Notes under the pieces: model-generated
What the model was told of the DNA's origin: nothing
Databases searched by the model: none
Seen by the model: only the letters and a program-made list of their open reading frames with translations
Part shown: in pieces, positions 8,065-17,886 of the stretch
Layout: every line of letters starts with the position of its first letter
How positions within the stretch are numbered: position 1 is the stretch's first letter
Position numbers and translations under genes: made by a program
Source of the DNA: Pseudonocardia sp.
Lineage (GTDB): Bacteria; Actinomycetota; Actinomycetes; Mycobacteriales; Pseudonocardiaceae
Assembly: GCF_025465255.1 (NCBI RefSeq)
Contig: NZ_JAODNI010000165.1
Span: 1 to 58,154 of the forward strand
Direction: 5' to 3'
Length of the DNA stretch: 58,154 nucleotides

Positions 8065-8292
8065 ATGGACAGCGCCATTGTCAAGGAGATCCTGTCGACC
8101 GCCAATCGTGCCATCGGGGGACCGGCGAACCGCAACCTCGTGAGCGTCATAACGGGAAGAACAACCTTTGGCAACCTTGTACTCGATGCGCGTGAGTCGG
8201 ATCCGGTTCGCTGCATACCCGAGCTGGCCCGGATCTTTCGTCGTGTGCCGGGCGGTGATCGAGACTGGGTGGTGTCGGTCGTCGCGGCGTGA
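8065..8292 (+). CDS. Small hypothetical ORF
   Basis: 75 codons from ATG at 8065 (GTG at 8062 also in frame), starting 17 bp after the COG4705 gene. The product is soluble and mixed in composition, with no motif I recognise. Its end abuts the left end of the intact IS1380 element, so it may be a gene truncated by that insertion or a chance frame. Confidence 0.3.
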   Translation: MDSAIVKEILSTANRAIGGPANRNLVSVITGRTTFGNLVLDARESDPVRCIPELARIFRRVPGGDRDWVVSVVAA

Positions 8293-8297
8293 TTCTG

Positions 8298-9912
8298 CCG
8301 GATGGGTATGACGGTTCGCCCGAGGTCGCTCGGGTCGCCGGTTCCAGGGGCCGGGCGGGGTGTCGTCGGGACGGGAACGGTCCCGGTCAGCCGGGAACGG
8401 CGAGTGCGCGCAGTGTGGCGATCGCCTGCAGCAGCAGCGGGGCCCAGGGTGGGTGCCGGGGCAGGTGCAGCACGGTGCGGCGGCCGGTGCGGGCGAGCCG
8501 GCCGGCGAGGGAGAACATGCGCAGCCGCAGCCGCTTGGGCTCCCACCGCCGCGCCGGATGCTCGGCCAGTGCGAGTAGCTGCGCCCACCCGGTGAGCTCG
8601 ACTGCGAGGGCGACGAGAGCGACGAGGGCGCACCAGATCCGGTTCTGGTCCAGGTCGTGCAGGGGCAGGTTGCGAAGGCCGGTGTCCTTCGCCACCCGGA
8701 TGCGGTCCTCGGCGCGGGCCCGACGGCGGTGCCTCAGCTCCAGGTCGGCGAGCTGGCGGCCGGGCCCGCCGGGCGCGGTGTTGGTGGCGAACGCGGTGAG
8801 CCGGTGCCCGTCGGCGTCGGTGGGCCGCAGCTGCGCGCCCGGGTGCGGGCGCTCGCGTCGCACGATCACCCGCATCCCGCGTGGCCAGCGGCGCAGGTCG
8901 AGTAGCCCGGTCACCTCCAGCACCCAGGCTCCCGGGCGGGGTTCGCCGTCGGCGTCGTAGGCGGGTTGCCAGTCCCGCTGCGGGATCTTCGCGAGCTCGC
9001 CGGTGATGCCCTCGGGCAGGGTGAACCCGACCGAGTAGGACAGCCGCTGCCCGACGATCCAGTCCAGCAGGTCGTGGGTGCAGCCGGCCGCGTCGGCCCG
9101 GATCAGGATCTTCCGGCCGGGACGGGTCCCGCGTCGGTGCCCGGACAGCTGGCGCAGCGCGTCGCGCAGCACGGTGATGTGGTCGGCGGCGGTGTTGGAA
9201 CCGGCGTTGCCCGGGCGCAGCAGCACCGACAGCGGCTCCCCGGTGCCGTCCGGGCCGTGGTCGACGAACGCCCACAGCGGGTGGTGCCCGAACCCGCGCT
9301 TGAACGTCGGCGCCGCGCCCTCCTTGTCCGAGTGCGCGGTGACCAGGGTGGCGTCCACGTCGATGACCAGCGGGGCGCTCGCGTGGATGTGGTGGTCCGG
9401 GGCGTGCTCCCCGGCCAGCCGCCACGCCGCGGCACGGGCTGCCGCCCGCGCGGCGCCGATCGCGGCCAGCGCCCGCGCCGGGTCGCCGGCGAGCCGATCG
9501 ATCGTCCGCGACACCGTCGGATCCGATGCCACCAGGCCGTGGACACCCGGCTCAGCGCGCAGCAGTGCGACATCGGCTAGGCAGTCCCCGCCCAACGCCA
9601 GCATCATCACCGCCAGGTCGAGCACGATCTTGGCGGGGTCGTGCACCGCGTTCGGGCCCCGCCAGGGCGCGAGTGCCGCGGACAGGGCGCGGTCGAGTCC
9701 GACCGCCCGACCCGCCTCGGTCAGCAGCAGCCCACCGGCCTGCGACCCGACATTCGACCCAGCCGTGTCCACGGCCGGGCACGGGTAGAACCCACTACGC
9801 TTGCTCACCTGGAAGGTGCTCCTGATCTAGCGCGGACATGGCCCTCGACAAGCCACATCCCTTGCTGCTCAGAGGCACCTTTCAGCCGTTCAAACACCCC
9901 TCACGCATCCTG
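8298..9912 (-). mobile_element. Apparently intact IS1380-family insertion sequence
   Basis: An element of about 1.6 kb is inferred around a full-length transposase gene. Possible imperfect ends are CCGGATGGGTATGACGG at 8298-8314 and the reverse complement of CCCCTCACGCATCCTG at 9897-9912, with 11 of 16 positions matching. Both ends abut CTGCCGG. The size fits the family, but the exact termini and target duplication are uncertain. Confidence 0.5.
8387..9808 (-). CDS. IS1380-family transposase
   Basis: 473 codons, normal for the family. Recognisable stretches are the N-terminal DTAGSNVGSQAGGLLLTEA, the ALGGDCLADVALLR helix, VIDVDATLVTAHSDKEGAAP (first catalytic Asp), LIRADAAGCTHDLLDW (second Asp), the REERPHPGAQLR-like RRERPHPGAQLRPTDADGHR, and ELRHRRRARAEDRIRVAKDT (catalytic Glu region). 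It catalyses cut-and-paste transposition. The frame is uninterrupted, so this is the only probably active transposase in the window. Confidence 0.95.
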   Translation of the reverse strand: MSKRSGFYPCPAVDTAGSNVGSQAGGLLLTEAGRAVGLDRALSAALAPWRGPNAVHDPAKIVLDLAVMMLALGGDCLADVALLRAEPGVHGLVASDPTVSRTIDRLAGDPARALAAIGAARAAARAAAWRLAGEHAPDHHIHASAPLVIDVDATLVTAHSDKEGAAPTFKRGFGHHPLWAFVDHGPDGTGEPLSVLLRPGNAGSNTAADHITVLRDALRQLSGHRRGTRPGRKILIRADAAGCTHDLLDWIVGQRLSYSVGFTLPEGITGELAKIPQRDWQPAYDADGEPRPGAWVLEVTGLLDLRRWPRGMRVIVRRERPHPGAQLRPTDADGHRLTAFATNTAPGGPGRQLADLELRHRRRARAEDRIRVAKDTGLRNLPLHDLDQNRIWCALVALVALAVELTGWAQLLALAEHPARRWEPKRLRLRMFSLAGRLARTGRRTVLHLPRHPPWAPLLLQAIATLRALAVPG

Positions 9913-10623
9913 CCGGTGAAAAGCCCGGGCTAACCCGGTGTGCCGAGTGAGTCCGGGAATTGAAGATTCGCGATCTCCCCCACGACCTGACCCCGCCAGG
10001 CAGCACCCGTCTGACGAGAGCGCCCCCGCACTACCTCAGCAGTCGCCGAGACCGTCTATAACCGGCATCGTCGCTGATCAGGTGATGGCACCCACGAGTA
10101 GAGCTGCGTCGCGACGCGGACGTTCATGAAGGCCCCGAGTGGATCGTCGCCATCGACGCTGGCGTGCTCCGTGCGCATCAGCGCGCCGCCGGAGCCCCGA
10201 CGCAGCTCGTCCAGAACGCGATGTTACGTCCCGTCGGCTGACCAGCGGCGATGCCGGCCATAAAGGGTGCAAGGGTAGATCGAGAGCTCACTGGGAGTTT
10301 CCAATTGCATTTCTCTTACCGAATTTTTTGCCGAGCCGCGCCACGCCCGACCGATTCCCGCCGGGCCGTCCTGACGGTGGCCGAATAGGTGAAAACGGAC
10401 AGAAACCACGGGACCGGGTCCACGTTGTCGTCTACGCCGACCGTCACGGCCTCACGGGTCAGCCCGGCACCGTCGCGTAACCACGATGCGACCACACCGC
10501 CGACCCCTTCGCCGTCTGACTCTGACGAGCGCCCGTCCCTGGTCGGATGACCGTGTTGGAGAGGCTTGCCCCGGGGGTGAGCAACGGAAGGTGGGCCATC
10601 CTCCCACTGTGTCGCCTGTCCGG
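9913..10623. other. Gene-poor stretch right of the IS1380 element
   Basis: No convincing gene. The only recognisable item is a short IS5-like fragment at 10113-10199. The rest shows no conserved frame on either strand. Confidence 0.4.
10113..10199 (+). mobile_element. Possible IS5-type transposase scrap
   Basis: The frame reads EGPEWIVAIDAGVLRAHQRA then AGAP. It resembles the first-Asp motif of IS5-type transposases (W.VS.DST.VRAHQHAAGA). Only about 29 residues are recognisable; the surrounding sequence does not continue the homology. Confidence 0.35.
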
Positions 10624-10875
10624 TCAGACCCGCAGCCACCACAGACCCGCAGCGACCGCGGCCACGGCCAGGCCACCGGTCGGCAACCCGAGCACCAGCA
10701 ATACGGCCGTGAACAGCACCAGCAGCGCGATCATCACTCGCAGCAGGCGGATTCGGGTACTTGCCCGCGGGCGGCAGCGCTGCCCGTCCCGCAAATAGGC
10801 GGCAAGCTCAGGATCTGCGGCATTGATCTGCCGCTCGATCTCTCCCAACTTATCGCGTTCGTCTCTATCGAGCAT
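10624..10875 (-). CDS. DUF3040 small membrane protein
   Basis: 83 codons, ATG at 10875 after GGAGATCGA. The soluble N-terminus LDRDERDKLGEIERQI..ADPELAAYL is the DUF3040 signature (a short helical segment), followed by two hydrophobic helices (VMIALLVLFTAVLLVLGL and AVAAVAAGLWWL). These actinobacterial proteins have no established function. It lies 26 bp downstream of the SARP regulator on the same strand and may be its co-transcribed partner. A second DUF3040 gene is at 56735. Confidence 0.8.
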   Translation of the reverse strand: MLDRDERDKLGEIERQINAADPELAAYLRDGQRCRPRASTRIRLLRVMIALLVLFTAVLLVLGLPTGGLAVAAVAAGLWWLRV

Positions 10876-10901
10876 TCGATCTCCATTGCGCGCGCTACGT
10901 G

Positions 10902-12632
10902 TCAATCGGTTACCTGATCGCTGGCGTGGAGCGGCAGCGAACGCTCCTTCAACGCCAGGCGTAAAGCTCGGCCGGGTTGGCGTGGGCGGTGTCGTTGCCC
11001 GGGCTTGACGGCCCGGAGCAACTGCTCGCTGGTGGTATCGGAGTGGGCGCAGAGGTGCAGGGCCATCCGGTGGTCGGGGGAAGGCGCCGTCTCGATCACT
11101 TCGGTGAGCAACGTCTGGAGTACCTCGTCTCCGGGTCTCCCGCGGCCGGCCGCCGAAACGCACCGCCGGGCCACTTCGGCGCCCAGTGACAGGGCCAGTG
11201 GGTGCCCGCCGGCGAATGCCAGCACTGACTCGCGGACACCATCGGGCATCCCGCGCGATTCCAACAGCTGATCGGCCTCGGGCACAGACAGGTCACCGAG
11301 GCCGTGAACCAGTAGGGCACCGGACCAGGACGGGTCGAAACGCCACGCCGGCTCCGGGGGTTGCCGCCCGGCCAGCGCGACGACCACGCCGTCGGGTAGC
11401 TGGGGAAGGAATCGCTCGCGGAGCCACCCTTGCAGGTCGCCGCACCACTCGAAGGCATCGATCATCAGCACCGCTCGCGGATCGGACAGCGCCGGCGAGG
11501 CAGCATCGGTGAACGCGGCCACCGATGCCCCGACGACACGACCACAAACGGGCACGACGCGTCGGTGGGCCGCCGTCGCGTCGTCGGCCAGCTGCCGCAG
11601 CAAGGTGGACTTCCCGATCCCGGCCGGGCCGTGCAGGTACAGCGCGGCGAAGCCCTGCCCTGTCCCGCGTAACGCGGAGGCGAACAATGCCCGCTCGGCA
11701 CCCCGGCCGACGAAGGAGTGCTGGCGCGCTGCCCACAGGCGCCCGGCCAGCAAGCGCTGGACAGGAGTTGGCCCACGTCCCGGCGAGGTCGTCCCCGGTG
11801 CGTCATCGGCGTCCTCGGGTGCGGTGTGCGGGGGGAGACTGAGTCTCTGCGCGGGCGGTGGGGTCGGGGAATCGAGGTCGGGGTCGGCAATCAGGATCCG
11901 GCTGTGCAGTTCTCGCAGTTCCCGTCCCGGCTCGATACCGAGCTCGGAAACGAGCAACGCGTGCACGTCCCGGTAGACCTGCAGGGCATCTGCCTGGCGC
12001 CCGCTGCGGTAGAGGGCGAGCATGTGCAACTGCCGCCACCGCTCCTCCAACGGATGCAACCGCGTCAGCGTTGCCAGCTCCGGCAGCACCTCGGCATGGC
12101 GCGCCAGTTCGATGTCCAGCGCGATGCGGTCCTGCAGCGCCAGCAGGCGCCGCGCCTGCAGCCGATCGCGCTCGGCGCGGACGTACTCACCCCTGGCCCC
12201 GCCCAGCGCCTCGCCCCGCCACAGCGCCAGGCCCGTACGCAGTTCCGTCACCGCCTGGAGCGGATCACCGGCGTCGCGTGCCTCGCGGGCACGCCGAACC
12301 CGCTGGTCGAACAGGGTCAGGTCCAGCGACGCGGGCTCGATCGACAGTAGGTAACCACCACGCACGGATGTGATGCTCGAGCCCGGCCGAGCGCTCGGTA
12401 AGACACGCCGCAACCGGGACAAATAGGTTCGGACGGTAGCCGCGGCGGCAGCAGGAGCGCTATCTCCCCAAAGACCGTCAACGAGGTGTTCGAGAGACAG
12501 CGGGCGGCCCTTCGCAAGTAAGAGCAGTCCCAGTACCGCGCACTGTTGCGGCGTCCCCAGGTCGAGCTCGCGCCCGTCGTGGGATATATGTACCGGTCCG
12601 AGCAATCCGTATTCCAAGGCCACAGGACTCAC
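10902..12632 (-). CDS. AfsR/SARP-type transcriptional regulator with NTPase domain, probably 3'-truncated
   Basis: 576 codons from GTG at 12632. Domains in order: OmpR-type winged helix (about 1-95, EYGLLGPVHI, LLLLAKGRPLSLEHLVDGLW, RTYLSRLRRVL), bacterial transcriptional activation domain (about 102-250, FDQRVRRARE, ELGIEPGRELRELHSRIL), then an AAA/STAND NTPase with Walker A LHGPAGIGKSTLLRQ and Walker B-like AVLMIDAFEW. After HLCAHSDTTSEQLLRAV the sequence turns into low-complexity Arg/Pro-rich residues and stops, whereas relatives continue for several hundred residues. The C-terminal sensor part therefore looks lost through a frameshift or deletion. The start overlaps the upstream gene as GTGA (coupling). 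A 130-bp near-copy of part of this gene lies at 17887. Confidence 0.85.
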   Translation of the reverse strand: MSPVALEYGLLGPVHISHDGRELDLGTPQQCAVLGLLLLAKGRPLSLEHLVDGLWGDSAPAAAAATVRTYLSRLRRVLPSARPGSSITSVRGGYLLSIEPASLDLTLFDQRVRRAREARDAGDPLQAVTELRTGLALWRGEALGGARGEYVRAERDRLQARRLLALQDRIALDIELARHAEVLPELATLTRLHPLEERWRQLHMLALYRSGRQADALQVYRDVHALLVSELGIEPGRELRELHSRILIADPDLDSPTPPPAQRLSLPPHTAPEDADDAPGTTSPGRGPTPVQRLLAGRLWAARQHSFVGRGAERALFASALRGTGQGFAALYLHGPAGIGKSTLLRQLADDATAAHRRVVPVCGRVVGASVAAFTDAASPALSDPRAVLMIDAFEWCGDLQGWLRERFLPQLPDGVVVALAGRQPPEPAWRFDPSWSGALLVHGLGDLSVPEADQLLESRGMPDGVRESVLAFAGGHPLALSLGAEVARRCVSAAGRGRPGDEVLQTLLTEVIETAPSPDHRMALHLCAHSDTTSEQLLRAVKPGQRHRPRQPGRALRLALKERSLPLHASDQVTD

Positions 12633-13108
12633 GACCGTCCTTCGCTCGGCGGCTGCCGGTCTGACGGGGACCGCCTCCGGAACACCAGGGCAGTTGTCAC
12701 CATGAGCACGATGGTGCCGATCGACTCCACGACGAGCGTGGTCGACACCAGCTGGAAGTCCAGCGTCTCGCGGATACCGAAGAGTCCGATGGTCAACGCG
12801 AGCACCAGCGCGAGCAACGTGCCCACCATGAACAGCACGCTCAGCACACTCGCCACCAGCAGCGGCGCCCGTCGGAGGACGACGATGGCGATCGCCAGCA
12901 CGAGCGCGCCGACCGCGTTCAGCACGAACAGCACGCCGAGCACGCCGCCGACGCCGTTGACGACGAGGTCGAGGTGGATCCCGCCCATCGCCAGGAGCAA
13001 CAGGGCGCTCAGTGCCTGCCAGACAATCGGTGAGCGCTGCCCGCCATGGCCGGCACCGCCGGCCGTCGCCGGATCACCCGAGCCCATCCCCTCAGACTTC
13101 GTTGCCAT
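12629..13108 (-). CDS. Four-helix integral membrane protein, unknown function
   Basis: 159 codons from ATG at 13108, preceded by GGAAGG. A soluble Gly/Ser-rich head of about 25 residues is followed by four hydrophobic segments (IVWQALSALLLLAMGGIHL, GVLGVLFVLNAVGALVLAI, VASVLSVLFMVGTLLALVLA, ESIGTIVLMVTTALVF) and an Arg-rich tail. Proteins of this shape are common in actinobacteria without an assigned role. Its stop overlaps the SARP start (GTGA), so the two are translated together and the membrane protein may report to the regulator (inference). Confidence 0.75.
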   Translation of the reverse strand: MATKSEGMGSGDPATAGGAGHGGQRSPIVWQALSALLLLAMGGIHLDLVVNGVGGVLGVLFVLNAVGALVLAIAIVVLRRAPLLVASVLSVLFMVGTLLALVLALTIGLFGIRETLDFQLVSTTLVVESIGTIVLMVTTALVFRRRSPSDRQPPSEGRS

Positions 13109-13236
13109 GTCACTACCTTCCTTCCGATGCACACCCCAGCGAGCGCCAGTGGTATTACTCATCAGTAACTCCATTCGAAATGTGACCGACCGCAAAACGG
13201 CGACCTGGTAGGGCTGCTCACTTGACCCGCGGTAGA

Positions 13237-14097
13237 TCACTGCCCGGCGACACCGGTTTTCGGCTGACCGGGGGTGCTCGCCGGGGTGTGGGGGGCGGCG
13301 GATGCCGCGGCGTCGAGGATCAGTTTCGTGACCGCGTCGGGTTGCGTCACGATTGACAGATGGCTGGTGTCGAGCTCGACGGTCGTTGCTTTCATGCGAT
13401 TGGCGAGGAAGCGTTCGAGCTCGGGTGAGGCCGTCTTGTCCTGCGTGGAGACCGCGTACCAGGTGGGCTTGTTCCGCCACGCCGCGACGGTGGTCCTGCC
13501 TGAGAACAGTGAAGTCGAGATGGGTCCCTGGGCGGCGTAGAGCGCAAGAGCCCGGCTTCTGGGCACGCCGCCGGCGAAATCGGTCAGGAACGCGTCCTGG
13601 CTCAACTGTTCGAAGCCGCCCGATCTGACGAGCCCGGCGTTCGCGGGTGGTGTGGGAAACCGGGCCGCGAGTGCGGTGTAGTCCTCACCTGCATCCGGTG
13701 CGCGGGCTGCGATGTACACGAGACCGACAACATTCGGGGCGTCCCCGGCCTGCGAGATGACCGTTCCGCCGTAGGAGTGACCGACGAGAATTGTCGGTCC
13801 GTCCTGTAGCGCGAGGGCCCGTTGGGTGGCCGCTACATCGTCCGCGACCGAGGTGAGAGGATTCTGCACGGACGTCACATGCATCCCGGCCGCCTGCAGA
13901 CGCTCGATGACATCCGACCACGACGAACCATCCGCGTACGCACCGTGCACCAGAACGACGTTGTGCACGCCACCGGCAACCTGCTGCGCCTGCGCGGTTG
14001 GCGCCGGTGAAGCCGACGCCGAAGAGCATGCGGACAACATCGCTGTCGCGAGTCCCGCGGCGACTGCGATCTTGGAAAGTGCTCGCCAACTGACCAT
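13237..14097 (-). CDS. Alpha/beta-hydrolase lipoprotein
   Basis: 286 codons from ATG at 14097. The N-terminus is a lipoprotein signal (KIAVAAGLATAMLSACSSAS). The hydrolase fold follows: oxyanion region VVLVHGAYADGSSW, nucleophile elbow GHSYGGTVISQAG (Ser), later DTSHLSIVTQPDAV (His). It resembles the small esterase/EstC-like salicylate-esterase group of hydrolases. It probably acts on an ester outside the membrane; the substrate is unknown. It stands alone, with a 128-bp gap to the membrane protein gene downstream. Confidence 0.9.
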   Translation of the reverse strand: MVSWRALSKIAVAAGLATAMLSACSSASASPAPTAQAQQVAGGVHNVVLVHGAYADGSSWSDVIERLQAAGMHVTSVQNPLTSVADDVAATQRALALQDGPTILVGHSYGGTVISQAGDAPNVVGLVYIAARAPDAGEDYTALAARFPTPPANAGLVRSGGFEQLSQDAFLTDFAGGVPRSRALALYAAQGPISTSLFSGRTTVAAWRNKPTWYAVSTQDKTASPELERFLANRMKATTVELDTSHLSIVTQPDAVTKLILDAAASAAPHTPASTPGQPKTGVAGQ

Positions 14098-14269
14098 CAG
14101 GTCGGTGTCCTTACCTCGTAGTGAGACTGTCCTGCCTGTGGAATCCAGCCTGCGCCCGAGAATGCCTGGCACACGAGCCGGAACGGCGGTCGCTGGCGCA
14201 TCGGACTCAGCCGGATGGCGAGATGTTGCAGGGGGACTCGTACCTCGCCTCCGCGGGTGAGCGCGCCTC

Positions 14270-14479
14270 CTACCCCCTGCCGCCCGGTGTGTACGCGGCC
14301 GCGACCTGCGCAGAGAGGCACTCGACGGCCGCCGGGCCGCCCGGGGCTCGGCCCTCGGCCAGCGCCGTGGCGAGCTGGGCGATCGCGTTCGCCCGGTCGC
14401 GGAAGTCCGCCGCGACCCCTCGCTGGACTGCGTCCTCGCGCACGTACGGTGGAACTGAGCGCGTGGTTGCCGTGGTCAT
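14270..14479 (-). CDS. Small hypothetical protein
   Basis: 69 codons from ATG at 14479, chosen for an AGAGGA ribosome site eight bases upstream. It is mostly helical and Ala-rich (VREDAVQRGVAADFRDRANA, IAQLATALAEG), with no recognised family. No upstream partner is evident. It could be a real small gene or a chance frame; the good ribosome site favours the former. Confidence 0.35.
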   Translation of the reverse strand: MTTATTRSVPPYVREDAVQRGVAADFRDRANAIAQLATALAEGRAPGGPAAVECLSAQVAAAYTPGGRG

Positions 14480-15067
14480 AGAGATGTCCTCTGGTGGTGG
14501 GCTGGCCCCTCGGCGTAGGGCCAGCCGGATCGGTGGATCAGCGGCGAAGAGGACCAGGCCGTCTCTCCTGCGTAGGAATAAGCCACCGATGTGCCAGGCG
14601 TCGGGGGTGGGCTCCTGCACGAGCGTCCTCCCGTGGGCCGGGAGCCCTGGCTACCAGCTTCCCGATTCCGGCCCGAGTAATCGGCACTGGCCAGTGTCGT
14701 ACGACGAGGTGCCGAGCGCGCCCGGCGAAGTCCCGGGCCACCACCCTGGGGAGTGCGGCCAGGGATCCCGGCAACATGGAGCCTCTGCATAAGCTCTTGA
14801 GGTCGCGGACCCCCGTCGGGGCTCGGGGTCGCATTACCGAGCGGAACCGTCGGGCTCATGAAGGTGTGCGGACCGCCCAGGCAGATCTCCCCGACCCCGC
14901 CATGTGGCTGACACCCCAGCCGGTCCCGGACCGGTTGGTGTTCGACCCTCTGATCGACGCGTCGGCGTGCTGCCCGGACCGTACGCCGCCAGCGCGGCCT
15001 CGCTGGCGGTCACTGTGCGAGTCGGCGTCCCTTGCTAATCGAGCGGCCGCCGCCTCTACCATTGGTC
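14480..15067. other. 588-bp stretch without a supported gene
   Basis: Both strands have open frames only of the low-complexity Arg/Pro type expected from high G+C. It should contain the promoters for the divergent genes at 14479 (minus) and 15068 (plus), but no clear element is visible. Confidence 0.4.
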
Positions 15068-17812
15068 ATGGCTATGTCCAGCGGCCATCCCGGGTCCGGG
15101 TTGCGTGGCCGGACCCGGGAGTTCGAGGCGCTGAATCGCCTGGTGGACGGGGTGCGGTCGGGCCGGAGTTCGGTGCTGGTCGTGCGAGGTGAGCCCGGGG
15201 TAGGCAAGTCGGCCCTGTTGGAGTATGTGCGCGGGCGGGCGTCGGGATGCCGCATCGCCCAGGTCGGGGGCGTGGAGTCCGAGGTCGAGCTCGCGTTTGC
15301 CGGGCTGCATCAGATGTGCTCCCCGATGCTGGAGCGGGTGGAGGATCTGCCGGGTCCGCAACGGGATGCGCTGCGCGTCGCGTTCGGGTTGCGCGAGGGC
15401 GCCGCCCCGGATCGGTTCCTGGTGGGTCTGGCGGTCTTGACATTGCTGTCCGAAGTGGCCGCCGAGCGGCCGCTGGTGTGCCTTGTCGATGACGCCCAGT
15501 GGCTGGATCGGGCCTCGGTGCAGGCGATGGCGTTCGTCGCACGTCGGTTGCTGGCCGACCCAGTGGCCGTGGTGTTCGCGGTGCGGGAACCGAGCGACGA
15601 GCGGGAGCTCAACGGCCTGCCGGAGCTCGTGGTCGAGGGGCTCGGCGATGCCGATGCCCGCCTGTTGTTGGCGTCGGCGATCCGCGGGCGGCTGGACGAG
15701 CGGGTGCGGGACCGGTTCGTGGCTGAGACTAGGGGCAATCCGCTAGCGCTGCTGGAGTTGCCTCGGGGGTTGACGCCGGCCGAGGTGGCGGGCGGGTTCG
15801 GGCTGCCCGGCTCCCGGCCGCTGGCGAGCCGGATCGAACTCAGCTTCATCCGCCGGCTGGAGTCGCTTCCGCGGGAGACGCGGCGGTTTCTGCTCACCGC
15901 GGCGGCCGAGCCGGTCGGCGATGCGGGTCTGCTTTGGCGGGCGGCCAAGCGGCTGGGGATCGGAGTCGACGCGCCGGCGCCGGCGGAAGCCGCAGGGTTG
16001 ATTGAGCTCGATGCCCGGGTGCGGTTCCGCCATCCGTTGGTGCGGTCGGCGGCCTACCGGGCCGCGCCCTTTCACGAGCGCCAGGAGGTGCATCGTGCGC
16101 TGGCCGAGGTGACCGACCCGGAGGCCGATCCCGACCGGCGGGCATGGCATCGTGCCCACGCGGCCCTGGGGCCGGACGAGGCGGTGGCCGGCGAGCTGGA
16201 GCGCTCGGCGGACCGGGCGCGGGGCCGCGGGGGGGTCGCGGCGGCGGCGGCGTTTCTGGAGCGGGCGACCGAGCTGACGTCGGATCCGGCCCGGCGGGGG
16301 GCGCGGGCGCTGGCCGCGGCACAGGTCCACTTGATGGCCGCCGCGCCTGACATGGCCTGGAAGCTGCTCGCGACCGCGGAGCTGGGCCCGCTCGACGAGC
16401 TTCAGCGTGCGCGGGTGGAACGACTGCGCGCCCAGATCGCGTTTGCCCGCAGACGCGGCAGCGACGCTCCGCCATTGCTGCTCACCGCGGCCGAACGGCT
16501 CGAACCGCTCGACGCCGGGCTGGCGCGGGAGACCTATCTCGAAGCGTTCGGAGCGGCGATCTTTGCCGGGCGCCTCAGCGGCGACGGGGTGCTGGAGACG
16601 GCCGGAGCCGTCCGTGCCGCGCCCCCGGCGCGGCTGCCGGCGCGGCCGACCGACCTGCTGCTGGATGGTCTGGCGACACGGTTCACTGAGGGCTACGCAG
16701 CGGGCGTGCCACCGCTCCAGGGAGCGCTGCACGCCTTCCGCCGAGGGCACGACAGCAAAGAGGACAACAGCCGTTGGTTGTGGTTGGCGTGCCGCACCGC
16801 GACGGATCTGTGGGACGACGAGGCGTGGCATGAGCTGAGCACTCGCGAGGTCCGGCTCGCTCGCGATGCCGGCGCACTCGACTTGCTCCCTCTCGCAGTC
16901 ACCTACCGCGCCGGCGTGCACGTGCATGCCGGGGAGTTCGCCGCCGCGTCGGAGTTGCTCGACGAGGCCGATGCGATCACCGAGGTAACCGGCAACGCGC
17001 CCGTCAGCTATATGTCGCTGGTGCTGGCCGCCTGGCGTGGCCAGGAGGCCCGGACCGTGGCGCTGGTCGAGGCCAGCGCACTCGACGCGATCGCCAGGGG
17101 CGAGGGAAGGGCGATCGTGTTGGCCGAATACTCGACCGCGGTGCTGTACAACGGTCTCGGCCGCTACGAAGGAGCGCTCGCCGCAGCTCAACGGGCATGT
17201 GAGTACGACGATTTGAGTTTCTTCGGGTGGGCACTGGTCGAGCTGGTCGAGGCAGGCGTCCGCAGCGGCCGGCCCGAGATCGCCGCCCACGCGCTGCGGC
17301 GGCTAGGCGAACGCACCGGCGCCAGCGGCACCGAGTGGGCCCTCGGCATCGAGGCCCGCTCTCGCGCACTGCTCAGCGACGGCCGTGCCGCCGACGCCCT
17401 GTACCGAGAGGCTATCGACCGGCTGGCCCGCACCCGTATCGCTGTGCATCTGGCCCGGGCCCACCTCCTGTATGGAGAGTGGTTGCGTCGGGAGAACAAG
17501 CGCCTGGACGCCCGCGAGCATCTGCGCACCGCCTACGACAGGTTCAGCCGCTTCGGGGCCGAGGCGTTCGCCGAGCGCGCCCGCCGCGAGCTCCTGGCCA
17601 CCGGTGAGACGGTCCGCAAGCCCACGGCCCAGACGCTCGCCGCGCTCACCGCGCAGGAGGCGCAGATCGCCCGGCTGGCCCGCGACGGGCACACGAACCC
17701 CGAGATCGGCTCCCAGCTGTTCCTCAGTCCCCGCACCGTCGAGTGGCACCTGAGCAAGGTGTTCACCAAGCTCGACATCAGTTCCCGAAGACAGCTCCGC
17801 CATGCACTGTGA
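15068..17812 (+). CDS. LuxR-family regulator of the large ATP-binding (LAL) type
   Basis: 914 codons from ATG at 15068; a TTG at 15032 would add 12 residues. An N-terminal AAA-type domain has Walker A VVRGEPGVGKSALLEYVRG (about 37-55) and Walker B LVCLVDDAQWLD (about 134-145). A long alpha-helical TPR-like middle follows, and a C-terminal LuxR helix-turn-helix LTAQEAQIARLARDGHTNPE with LSPRTVEWHLSKVFTKLDIS. These are cytosolic, ATP-dependent activators whose targets are usually nearby genes. No obvious partner gene lies alongside: downstream are only transposon and SARP fragments. Confidence 0.95.
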   Translation: MAMSSGHPGSGLRGRTREFEALNRLVDGVRSGRSSVLVVRGEPGVGKSALLEYVRGRASGCRIAQVGGVESEVELAFAGLHQMCSPMLERVEDLPGPQRDALRVAFGLREGAAPDRFLVGLAVLTLLSEVAAERPLVCLVDDAQWLDRASVQAMAFVARRLLADPVAVVFAVREPSDERELNGLPELVVEGLGDADARLLLASAIRGRLDERVRDRFVAETRGNPLALLELPRGLTPAEVAGGFGLPGSRPLASRIELSFIRRLESLPRETRRFLLTAAAEPVGDAGLLWRAAKRLGIGVDAPAPAEAAGLIELDARVRFRHPLVRSAAYRAAPFHERQEVHRALAEVTDPEADPDRRAWHRAHAALGPDEAVAGELERSADRARGRGGVAAAAAFLERATELTSDPARRGARALAAAQVHLMAAAPDMAWKLLATAELGPLDELQRARVERLRAQIAFARRRGSDAPPLLLTAAERLEPLDAGLARETYLEAFGAAIFAGRLSGDGVLETAGAVRAAPPARLPARPTDLLLDGLATRFTEGYAAGVPPLQGALHAFRRGHDSKEDNSRWLWLACRTATDLWDDEAWHELSTREVRLARDAGALDLLPLAVTYRAGVHVHAGEFAAASELLDEADAITEVTGNAPVSYMSLVLAAWRGQEARTVALVEASALDAIARGEGRAIVLAEYSTAVLYNGLGRYEGALAAAQRACEYDDLSFFGWALVELVEAGVRSGRPEIAAHALRRLGERTGASGTEWALGIEARSRALLSDGRAADALYREAIDRLARTRIAVHLARAHLLYGEWLRRENKRLDAREHLRTAYDRFSRFGAEAFAERARRELLATGETVRKPTAQTLAALTAQEAQIARLARDGHTNPEIGSQLFLSPRTVEWHLSKVFTKLDISSRRQLRHAL

Positions 17813-17886
17813 AGCGCCGGCATGGCCGAGAACTCCGATGTGCCCCAAGTTGTTCGGAGTCGGGCTACTGGATGATCGCCCTCCCC

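Noticed and set aside
15743..17290. 515-codon minus-strand frame
   Set aside because: Antisense shadow of the LAL-type LuxR gene, no motif.
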